Below are positions 8,394-14,803 of a DNA stretch of 23,130 nucleotides, in pieces. Origin of the DNA: Oscillospiraceae bacterium (GTDB lineage: Bacteria > Bacillota > Clostridia > Oscillospirales > Acutalibacteraceae). Under the pieces are notes generated by a model. The model was not told the origin of the DNA and made no database searches. It saw only the letters and a program-made list of their open reading frames with translations. The first letter of the stretch is position 1. Each line of letters starts with the position of its first letter. Both the position numbers and the translations under genes were made by a program. The DNA lies in NCBI GenBank assembly GCA_029013165.1, contig JAQXMV010000012.1:1-23130 (forward strand). Direction: 5' to 3'.

Positions 8394-9281
8394 ATGAAAA
8401 AGTTTCTCAGCGTTTTAGTTGCACTTGTTCTTTGTGTAAGCCTCTGTGCTCCTGCACTGGCAGCCGATACGGCTTCATCACTTACGGATATGCTTTCAGG
8501 TTCAGGCATTGATCTTGGCAGCCTTTCCGAAGCTGATCTCACCGATATCATTGGCCAGCTCGGTCTTGAGGGTGTTGATGTTGACGCTATTCTCGGCGGC
8601 GACTCAGATGCTCTTGCAGATCTCGAAGGTGCGCTTAAGGATATCGAAGGCAGTGTAGCAGGCGGAGATGCCGCAGGTTCAGTTGGTGATGCTGTTACCA
8701 ATGCTGCAGGTGACATCGACCTTAGCTGGCTTGAGAGCATTATGGGTTCAGAAATGGACACCTCTGCGATCACAGACATGCTTGGCGGTCTTGATACCGG
8801 TAGCCTTGATTCCCTTCTGGGTACTGTTTCTGATGCCCTCGGCGGTGCCGGCATTGATCTCGAGTCTTTTGATCTCGGTTCATTTGATATTGCCAGCATT
8901 CTCGGTGGTATCACAGGCGGTTCTGACGGTTCATCCTCAGGTTCAGGCGCAGCGACAGACGCAATGGCCGGAATCATGGATACTCTCATGGGTGGTCTGG
9001 AAGCTCTTGGCCTTGACACGACTCTGATCGAAGGCATGCTTGACAATGATATCGTAAACTTCTTTGCCAACATGTACATCGGTTTCATCGGTAAGGTTGA
9101 TGAGGAAGAGACTACTGAAGAGCCCACTGAGCTCACAACAAAGCCGACCACAACCAAGCCTGCAGTTGTTACAACAACTACTCCTAAGACCGGTGACAAT
9201 TCAGCCGTTCTTGCTGCTTGCGCAGTTATTTCTGTAGCTGCTGTTGCTGCATTCGTATGCCTTAAGAAAAAGAAGGACTAA
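8394..9281 (+). CDS. Acidic Gly/Asp/Ser-rich cell-wall protein with sortase-like TPKTG tail
   Basis: A 295-residue exported protein. The ATG at 8394 is preferred over in-frame starts at 8385 and 8388 because AGGA (8381-8384) is 9 bases upstream. Residues 1-23 are a signal peptide ending in ALA. Residues about 25-230 are a low-complexity, strongly acidic region with loosely repeated phrases of the type D-[IL]-x-x-[IL]-L-G-G, such as VDAILGGDSD, ITDMLGG and IASILGG. Residues about 232-262 form a Glu/Thr/Pro linker. The end is a cell-wall sorting signal: TPKTG at 263-267, a hydrophobic span and the basic tail KKKKD. The motif differs from LPxTG at the first residue, a variant common in Clostridia. 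No Arg or His occurs in the protein. The core matches no family I recognise. Confidence 0.8.
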   Translation: MKKFLSVLVALVLCVSLCAPALAADTASSLTDMLSGSGIDLGSLSEADLTDIIGQLGLEGVDVDAILGGDSDALADLEGALKDIEGSVAGGDAAGSVGDAVTNAAGDIDLSWLESIMGSEMDTSAITDMLGGLDTGSLDSLLGTVSDALGGAGIDLESFDLGSFDIASILGGITGGSDGSSSGSGAATDAMAGIMDTLMGGLEALGLDTTLIEGMLDNDIVNFFANMYIGFIGKVDEEETTEEPTELTTKPTTTKPAVVTTTTPKTGDNSAVLAACAVISVAAVAAFVCLKKKKD

Positions 9282-9310
9282 TAGCCGTTGATTTTTTCAG
9301 CGGTTATTAG
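9278..9310 (+). other. Long stem-loop at the stop codon of the sortase-tail gene
   Basis: CTAATAGCCGTTGA pairs over 14 positions (two G-T pairs) with TCAGCGGTTATTAG around a T-rich loop, starting inside the stop codon. There is no T-run directly after it, so it may protect the 3' end rather than terminate; the true terminator follows 50 bases on. Confidence 0.5.
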
Positions 9311-9358
9311 ACCCGATGCTTTCTTATTTTAACTTTTTTAAAAAAGCTATGATGAGAG

Positions 9359-9387
9359 GACTGCCGCTTGCGGCAGTCTTTTTTTTT
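9359..9387 (+). terminator. Rho-independent terminator, + strand, between convergent genes
   Basis: GACTGCCGC (9359-9367) and GCGGCAGTC (9370-9378) form a perfect 9-base stem followed by nine T at 9379-9387, which overlaps the stop codon of the sigK-like gene on the other strand. It lacks a T-run in the minus direction, so it mainly ends the + strand unit. Confidence 0.9.
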
Positions 9388-10075
9388 ATACCTCAAACTC
9401 TCTTTTCAACTCATTGAGAACCCGTTTTTCAATGCGCGAAACATAGGAGCGCGATATGCCCATGACAGCAGCGATTTCTTTCTGCGTCATCTCCTCCTGA
9501 TTATATAGGCCGTAACGGTGTATGATGATCTCACGATCCCGTTCATTTTCCATGGCCTCGATGAGCGCATAAAGGCGCCTGCTTTTGTTTTTGAGGTCGA
9601 TTTCATCACAAATCGTATCATCAGTGCTGATAATATCAATGAGGGTCAGCGGATTGCCCTCACTGTCCGTATCAATGGGTTCGCTGACAGAGAGGGTAGA
9701 ACCCTCCTTTTTTTTGCTTCGGTAATACATCAGGATTTCGTTTTCAATGCATCTCGCGGCATAGGTGGCAAGTCGTGTACCCTTGTCGGCGTCAAAGGAG
9801 TCGATGGCCTTGATCAGGCCGATCGTACCGATTGAAATCAGATCCTCCTGTTCGCCACAGGCAGAGTAGTACTTTTTAATAATATGCGACACCAGTCGGA
9901 GATTGTGCTCAATCAATTCACTTCTCGCCTGACGATCTCCCCTTTTCATTTTTTCCATCAGCTCTTTTTCCTCGGCAGGGGAGAGAGGCTTCGGAAAAGA
10001 GGTCAGAGAGCGCAAATGCAGGGCAAAAAAAGTTAGGTTTTGCAGAATCATGCGGATCAATTCAAACAAGATCAT
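9386..10075 (-). CDS. sigK: Sporulation sigma factor, SigK-like
   Basis: A sigma-70 family protein of about 229 residues that aligns by eye with B. subtilis SigK along its length. A hydrophobic start (about 25 residues, ILQNLTFFALHL) precedes FPKPLSPAEEK, matching the SigK prosequence and its FPQPLS junction. Region 2 has NLRLVSHIIKK, EDLISIGTIGLIKAIDSFD and TYAARCIENEIL; region 4 has MTQKEIAAVMGISRSYVSRIEKR, a helix-turn-helix for the -35 box. In known systems pro-SigK is cleaved by SpoIVFB and drives late mother-cell genes. The gene is contiguous, with no skin-type insertion. The start is uncertain: GTG at 10078 and ATG at 10075 sit almost on the GGAG, whereas TTG at 10069 is 8 bases from it. 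SigE is less likely because region 2 and length match SigK better. Confidence 0.88.
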   Translation of the reverse strand: MILFELIRMILQNLTFFALHLRSLTSFPKPLSPAEEKELMEKMKRGDRQARSELIEHNLRLVSHIIKKYYSACGEQEDLISIGTIGLIKAIDSFDADKGTRLATYAARCIENEILMYYRSKKKEGSTLSVSEPIDTDSEGNPLTLIDIISTDDTICDEIDLKNKSRRLYALIEAMENERDREIIIHRYGLYNQEEMTQKEIAAVMGISRSYVSRIEKRVLNELKREFEV

Positions 10076-10149
10076 CACTCCGAAAAATATTTGATAATAA
10101 TATATATTTTTTCGGGTGAGTTATTTTGCCTGTCCTGACACAATAATGC

Positions 10150-10181
10150 AAAGAAAGACCGACTTCGCAGTGAAGTCGGTC
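10150..10181 (-). terminator. Terminator after the LRR/FN3 gene
   Basis: GACCGACTTC (10157-10166) and GAAGTCGGTC (10172-10181) form a perfect 10-base stem around GCAGT. In the minus direction it is followed by TTTCTTT (10156-10150). It separates the LRR/FN3 gene from sigK downstream on the same strand. Confidence 0.85.
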
Positions 10182-10197
10182 AATATAAGATCTCAGT

Positions 10198-11958
10198 TTA
10201 TTTGATCTTGCAGCTATGCGAGTAATACTTGCCGTAGATCGTTTGGCCATTCAGCTTGATATAGGGTCTGACGGCATATTTGACCGTCGTGCCGGATTTC
10301 AGGTTTGTGTCCTTATAGGTGGTCTTGCCCGTGACGACGGCAATGGCTGTCCACTTGTTTTTGGCGGTATTATACCGGTAAACCGTGTAACCCGTGGCAC
10401 CTGTTGATTTGTTCCAAGTGATCGTCGCCGTGCCCTTTGTGTTGGATTTTACGGTGAAATTCGGGGCAGGGGGCTGGGTGGTGGCGGTGATCTTCGTATA
10501 CTTCGGTGAAACAAGATGGTTGTTGACGGCTCTTACAGCAAAAGTATATTTCGTGCCGGCTTTTAATTTCTGAACCGTATAAGTATTTTGATTGTAAATC
10601 GTATTGAGGTATTTCCACTTACTGTCCACAAGCTGATAAATCTTATAGCCATTGGCCTGTGTCACTTTATTCCAGGTGAGCTTGATGCTGTTTGCGCCGG
10701 CGGTGTAAGTGATTTTATCCGTCGCGCCCGACGGTAAAATCTTAAAATTAACTATTTCTCTATTTATACCATGGTGTCGGCATGTTTCCGTATATCTTAT
10801 CGTGATAGAATAGGTACCTACATCTTTTCTGCCGGCAGGGTAGGTGACTTTATAATCTGTGCCTTCTTTTAAACGATTACCCATGACATTGGTGATTGTG
10901 ATTTTCGGCGTTTTCACCTTACCGTCATAAAGATATTCTCTTTGTAAGTCGATAGATTTAACCTTATAGATCGGAGCAATCAAAGTACCGTGAGTAATCG
11001 GAGAGTGGATATCTCCATAATTCAAATTACATTCCGTGTAATTGGTACAGACATTTGCTATAATGCCGTCCATGGTTTCTTCATCGCCGCCGAGAGTTTC
11101 AAACATATAGGCTATTCCACCGTCATCATAAATTGCCCAGGCAGGATATCGCACTACTTCATAATGGTGTTCCCAGCCGGGCACCGTCTCGTGACCCTCG
11201 ACAAAACAATCACAGTTTATGCAATAAGTTCCGGCTGAATATCCGTCTCTTTCGCAACCCGGGCTCTCAGCCGGTATCCATTGGGTTTCATGGTCCGTGC
11301 AATGCACTTTCAGCTCTTTTCCATGGCGTTCTTTAAAATTAGTGAGAACCTCATCCCAAGTAATTTTGTAGCCGCTTTTTGCAACCTCATTCCATTGTTC
11401 GGTTGTTCCGTTAAAAATAATGGCCTCAAAAGAATAGTAATCAAATAAACCACTCAATCTGAAACTTTTGAGTGATGCAGGCAAGTAGATATATTTCAGA
11501 TTATAACAACTTGAATTAACATGTTCGACCGCTTCAAGGCCTTCGCTGTAAGTTACTTTTTCCAGTGCCAAACAATTACAATAATCAAAGTAAGACGAAT
11601 CTTTTACGCTACCGGGTATTGTGATCTCTTTAAGGGATTTTAGGCAACAAAAAGTATTCGGCTCTATATATGTCACTGTTTCCGGCAGAGCAACACTTTC
11701 TATACTCGAATAATTTGCATCGTGATGACTTCCTACAGCTAAAATCATCGTTACGGTTTTTCCGTCTATTTCAGAAGGAATTTCAATATTTACGCTATTG
11801 TCTTTATAATATCCTTTAAATGCTGCTGTGCCATCTGGAAGAGTTTCGTAACTATAATAACCGTCGGCAGACATCTCAGCGCCGGCTACAACGAAAAGAG
11901 ATAAGATAAGGAAAAGGGAAACCAATGTAATTTGGAATAGCTTGGATATTTTTTTCAT
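10198..11958 (-). CDS. Secreted LRR and fibronectin type III repeat surface protein
   Basis: A 586-residue exported protein. Residues 1-27 are a signal peptide (hydrophobic core, then AGA). Residues about 45-190 are a short, degenerate BspA-like LRR_5 region (SIESVALPETVTYIEPNTF, SLKEITIPGSV). Residues about 211-250 hold a Cys/His cluster (HCTDHETQW, GCERDGYSAGTYCINC) typical of clostridial surface proteins. Residues about 345-408 resemble a YDG/Ig-like domain (REYLYDGKVKTPKITI, VGTYSITI). Two fibronectin type III domains follow at about 412-494 and 497-580 (KLTWNKVTQANGYKIY and TITWNKSTGATGYTVY). No sorting signal is present, so retention may be non-covalent. Adhesion is likely by family, not shown. 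GAGGT lies 8 bases before the ATG. No convincing promoter was found upstream. Confidence 0.82.
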   Translation of the reverse strand: MKKISKLFQITLVSLFLILSLFVVAGAEMSADGYYSYETLPDGTAAFKGYYKDNSVNIEIPSEIDGKTVTMILAVGSHHDANYSSIESVALPETVTYIEPNTFCCLKSLKEITIPGSVKDSSYFDYCNCLALEKVTYSEGLEAVEHVNSSCYNLKYIYLPASLKSFRLSGLFDYYSFEAIIFNGTTEQWNEVAKSGYKITWDEVLTNFKERHGKELKVHCTDHETQWIPAESPGCERDGYSAGTYCINCDCFVEGHETVPGWEHHYEVVRYPAWAIYDDGGIAYMFETLGGDEETMDGIIANVCTNYTECNLNYGDIHSPITHGTLIAPIYKVKSIDLQREYLYDGKVKTPKITITNVMGNRLKEGTDYKVTYPAGRKDVGTYSITIRYTETCRHHGINREIVNFKILPSGATDKITYTAGANSIKLTWNKVTQANGYKIYQLVDSKWKYLNTIYNQNTYTVQKLKAGTKYTFAVRAVNNHLVSPKYTKITATTQPPAPNFTVKSNTKGTATITWNKSTGATGYTVYRYNTAKNKWTAIAVVTGKTTYKDTNLKSGTTVKYAVRPYIKLNGQTIYGKYYSHSCKIK

Positions 11959-12189
11959 GTTTTTTACCTCGATTTTAAAAATTTTATAAGTTTCTAAAGT
12001 GAAAGTATTTCGTATGGAGTTATCCTATATAGTTACATCCTCAACCCACCTTTTTTGAAATATCGCCTTCATATTGTATCAATATTGCAAATAAAAAGCA
12101 ACCATATAATTGAGAAATCAGAAACTCAATGTGATAGATCGGTGAAATTTTAGGAAAGAAATTATAAAGAATTGTGAAATCATGGAAAT
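11959..12189. other. AT-rich intergenic region between LRR/FN3 gene and ABC-F gene
   Basis: 231 bases without a plausible gene. An inverted repeat ATTGTGAA / TTCACAAT (12171-12178 and 12189-12196) overlaps the ABC-F stop and, in the minus direction, is followed by a T-rich run, so it may be a weak AT-rich terminator. The promoter of the LRR/FN3 gene must lie here but no clear -35/-10 pair was found. Confidence 0.4.
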
Positions 12190-14094
12190 TCACAATGTCT
12201 GTGATTCCTCAGCAAAACGCTCCCATTCCATCATGGCTTTGTCCAGTTCATTTTGCGTCGTGGTCAGATTGTCTTGCAGTTCTGTGAGGCGCACATAATC
12301 GCTTTGTACTTCAGGATCTTCCAGCTGTGACTGTATGGCGTTCATCTTGTTTTCGAGCTCTTCCACCAGTTCTTCGGCTTTTTTCAGGGCACGCTCGCGC
12401 CGCGCCTTTTCCTTTAAAGGTGTGGTGTAGCTCTTTTTTTGTGTGCTTTCTCGTGGCATTTTAGCGGTGTTTTCTTCCTCAGGGCAGGGGAGAGCCTGCG
12501 CCTGCTCATACTCCTCATAACCGAAGTTATAGAGCTTGGTTTCGCCCTTTTCAAAGGATAGAATCTTATGGGCCACCTGCTTGATAAAATATCTGTCATG
12601 CGAAACGAACAGCAGCGTTCCCTCATATCCAGTCAGGAGGTTTTCGAGGGTTTCCTTGCCGACGATATCCATGTGGTTGGTCGGCTCGTCAAGGATCAGG
12701 AAATTTGGCCGGTGCATGAAAATTTTACACAGAGCCAGGCGGACCTTTTCGCCGCCGGAGAGCATATTCACAGTCTTGAATACATCTTCACCGGTGAAAA
12801 GAAAGGCGCCCAGGGCGCTCCTGGCGCGGAAATCACCGATATTCGGAAACTCTTCGAGAAAATCCTCAAGAACAGTGCAGTTGCTCGTGTACTGGGCCAT
12901 TTGCTGATCAAAGTAGCCGATTTTGGTGGAGCCGCCGATGATGAACTGACCGGAAAGTGGGGGAATGGCACCGACTAAAGTTTTCAGCAGAGTGGATTTG
13001 CCGAGACCGTTTCCGCCGATGATGCCCACATGTTCGCCGCGTTTGATTTCAAAATTAACGCAGGAAAGCTCACTGTCATAACCGATAGAAAGATTTCTGA
13101 CAGTGAGTACATCGTTTACGCTTCTGACAGTTGGTTGGATTTCCGAATGAAAAGTCCGCAGATCATAGCTTTCGGGCGGTTCGATTAAGTCCATTTTTTC
13201 CAGCTGTTTGAGCTTTGACTGCGCCATGGCGGCCTTTGTGGGTTTATATCGGAACCGTTCAATCAATTCTTTGAGCCGGGCGATTTCCTTTTGCTGCGCT
13301 TCATAATCCTTGGCCTGCTGCTCACGCAGAGATTTTTTCTGCTGCTGAAAGGCGGTGTAATTACCGTTATATTTGAAGGTTTTTCCGTGTTCGATTTCAT
13401 AGACTGTATTGACGGTCTTGTCTAAAAACATTCGGTCATGAGAGACGATAACAACCGCTTTTTTATAAGCTGAGATATAGTCTTCGAGCCATTTCACGGC
13501 TTCCACATCGAGATGGTTCGTGGGCTCGTCCAATAAGAGCAAATCCGGCTTGGAGAGGAGCAATTTCAGAAAGGCGATCTTCGTCCGCTGACCGCCGGAA
13601 AAATCCGACAAAGGCTTGGACTTGTCTTCCTGAGAGAAACCAAAGCGTTTGATAGCGGCTTCGTATTCTTTCTCAAAGTAAAAACCGCCGGCATTGGTAA
13701 ACACATCTAATAATGCCGTATACTCGGTAATATTCTCTTCAGTCGGCGCTTCCTCCATCAGCCTATGAAGATCTTCAAGACGAACCTTCATGTCGATAAT
13801 GTCACGATAGGCGCTACGGATTTCATCGAGAAGTGTCAGACTGTTATCCTGAAAGGTCATCTGACTGAGGGTACCGATAACCGGATTTCCTGACGCTAAA
13901 AAATAGCTGTCAAGATTCGGATTGTCTTTTGATATTTTCAGTTCACCGGCAATCAGACGCAGAAGCGTTGTTTTACCACAGCCGTTTCTGCCGACGATTC
14001 CGATTTTGCTTTCCGTATTGATTTCGAGGTTCACTTTTTTTAAAATCGGTTCACCGGATAAATCAACCACGCCGTTTTGTATTTTGATCTGCAT
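12190..14094 (-). CDS. ABC-F family ATPase, two ABC domains
   Basis: A 634-residue cytoplasmic protein without membrane segments. ABC domain 1 has GRNGCGKTT, FSGGQ and LLLLDEPTNHLD; domain 2 has GGNGLGKST, LSGGEKVRLALC and LILDEPTNHMD. Between them is a charged linker of about 70 residues (KKSLREQQAKDYEAQQ to SKLKQLEKMD), the PtIM that reaches into the ribosome in known ABC-F proteins. A C-terminal coiled coil (RRERALKKAEELVEEL onward) recalls YdiF/Uup. ABC-F proteins act on translating ribosomes; whether this one is housekeeping or protects against antibiotics cannot be told. The ATG at 14094 is preferred to the upstream ATG at 14172, because the extra 26 residues are unlike the family and a promoter lies inside them. 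Confidence 0.9.
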   Translation of the reverse strand: MQIKIQNGVVDLSGEPILKKVNLEINTESKIGIVGRNGCGKTTLLRLIAGELKISKDNPNLDSYFLASGNPVIGTLSQMTFQDNSLTLLDEIRSAYRDIIDMKVRLEDLHRLMEEAPTEENITEYTALLDVFTNAGGFYFEKEYEAAIKRFGFSQEDKSKPLSDFSGGQRTKIAFLKLLLSKPDLLLLDEPTNHLDVEAVKWLEDYISAYKKAVVIVSHDRMFLDKTVNTVYEIEHGKTFKYNGNYTAFQQQKKSLREQQAKDYEAQQKEIARLKELIERFRYKPTKAAMAQSKLKQLEKMDLIEPPESYDLRTFHSEIQPTVRSVNDVLTVRNLSIGYDSELSCVNFEIKRGEHVGIIGGNGLGKSTLLKTLVGAIPPLSGQFIIGGSTKIGYFDQQMAQYTSNCTVLEDFLEEFPNIGDFRARSALGAFLFTGEDVFKTVNMLSGGEKVRLALCKIFMHRPNFLILDEPTNHMDIVGKETLENLLTGYEGTLLFVSHDRYFIKQVAHKILSFEKGETKLYNFGYEEYEQAQALPCPEEENTAKMPRESTQKKSYTTPLKEKARRERALKKAEELVEELENKMNAIQSQLEDPEVQSDYVRLTELQDNLTTTQNELDKAMMEWERFAEESQTL

Positions 14095-14129
14095 AACCTT
14101 ATAAATCCTTATCCATATTTTTCTCGTCA

Positions 14130-14158
14130 ATTTTATCACAGTTACCGCAAGAATACAA
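14130..14158 (-). promoter_or_regulatory. Candidate promoter for the ABC-F gene
   Basis: On the minus strand, TTGTAT (14153-14158), a 17-base spacer and TAAAAT (14130-14135). It gives a leader of about 30 bases to the ATG at 14094, supporting that start over 14172. The -35 box is only a partial match. Confidence 0.5.
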
Positions 14159-14214
14159 CTCTTTTCCCACAACGCAACGAAAAGGGAGTATAACCGATAT
14201 CGGCAGAAACATTG

Positions 14215-14256
14215 ACTATTAACTATACAAAATCAATATTTTCTATAGTAAAGGGG
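14215..14256 (-). repeat. Left copy of a ~40-bp imperfect inverted repeat
   Basis: Read on the minus strand it runs CCCCTT, a 7-base variable part, GAAAATAT, an extra TGAT, TTTGTATAGTT, A, ATAGT. Thirty of about 40 positions match the right copy at 14736-14774 read on the plus strand. It points toward the ABC-F gene. Its TTTACT and TATAGT are 19 bases apart, a poor promoter spacing. Confidence 0.75.
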
Positions 14257-14474
14257 AGTAGGTCATTCAAAAAAATGCGATGCGGTTATCCATGACACTT
14301 TTTGATTCATTCTGAATAAGTTTCTCATACATACCGTTCATTTAGGTATTCATAAAGTTAATTCTTTGTTGTTACTGAATTTCGTTGATTGAGAATAATT
14401 AATTCTTTGGTTCGCAATCTTTGTGGTTGACATTTAAAATCTCTGCGATTCATTCAATATCAAGGGCTTAATTG

Positions 14475-14506
14475 AAATAATCTGATTGAATATAAATAAT
14501 CTGATT
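14475..14506 (+). repeat. Tandem 13-base direct repeat
   Basis: AAATAATCTGATT occurs at 14475-14487 and again, exactly, at 14494-14506, a spacing of 19 bases. It lies between the two inverted-repeat arms. Confidence 0.6.
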
Positions 14507-14735
14507 AAATTACAGATCGTTTAAAATTAAAGATTCATTATATAGTCAAAGATGTCAGTCTGTATTGTATGTCAATTTCAAAGAATTAATCTATCTAAGT
14601 TTGAGTTTCATAAAGCCGCTTAATAAGCATGATACTTTATAATAAACTGTGATAAATATAACAAGTATATCACTAATTATAATGATTCATTCAGTAATCT
14701 ATATTGTTTACGGATAAAGGAAAAAATTAACTTTT

Positions 14736-14774
14736 CCCCTTGACAAATCGAAAATATTTTGTATAGTTGATAGT
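14736..14774 (+). repeat. Right copy of the inverted repeat, containing the recombinase promoter
   Basis: CCCCTT, an 8-base variable part, GAAAATAT, TTTGTATAGTT, G, ATAGT. It faces outward, toward the recombinase gene, and is the mirror of 14215-14256 across 479 bases. The longest unbroken match is the 11-base TTTGTATAGTT (14758-14768). Confidence 0.75.
14740..14767 (+). promoter_or_regulatory. Sigma-A-type promoter for the tyrosine recombinase
   Basis: TTGACA at 14740-14745, a 16-base spacer and TATAGT at 14762-14767, both inside the right inverted-repeat arm. AAAGGAG at 14788-14794 is the ribosome site. Confidence 0.65.
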
Positions 14775-14803
14775 GTAACCGATTATAAAAGGAGTTGACA
14801 AAA

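Larger units (their letters stand above)
14159..14803. other. Long AT-rich non-coding region upstream of the recombinase
   Basis: About 640 bases with no plausible gene on either strand (only reading frames of a few codons with poor ribosome sites). It holds an inverted repeat at its borders, several short repeats and the recombinase promoter, each listed separately. No tRNA or GC-rich structured RNA was recognised. Confidence 0.6.

Noticed and set aside
8375..9199. Long open frame on the minus strand opposite the sortase-tail gene
   Set aside because: It is a Ser/Pro/Arg-rich mirror of the Gly/Asp/Ser codons of the real gene, has no ribosome site, and the sense protein has a signal peptide and sorting signal.
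10082..10150. SigE-type promoter before sigK
   Set aside because: Several AT-rich boxes exist but none gave a clear match to the SigE -35 and -10 pattern at proper spacing.
12000..12040. GTTATCCTATA shared with the promoter at 7207-7217
   Set aside because: Only the -10-like part is shared; no -35 box is found at proper spacing and the orientation does not fit a gene.
14095..14172. Upstream start extending the ABC-F protein by 26 residues
   Set aside because: The extension is unlike ABC-F N-termini, has no good ribosome site, and a candidate promoter lies within it.
14263..14314. Tiny peptide genes after a GGGGAG in the AT-rich region
   Set aside because: ATG frames here run only 6-11 codons and the purine run is too far from the starts.
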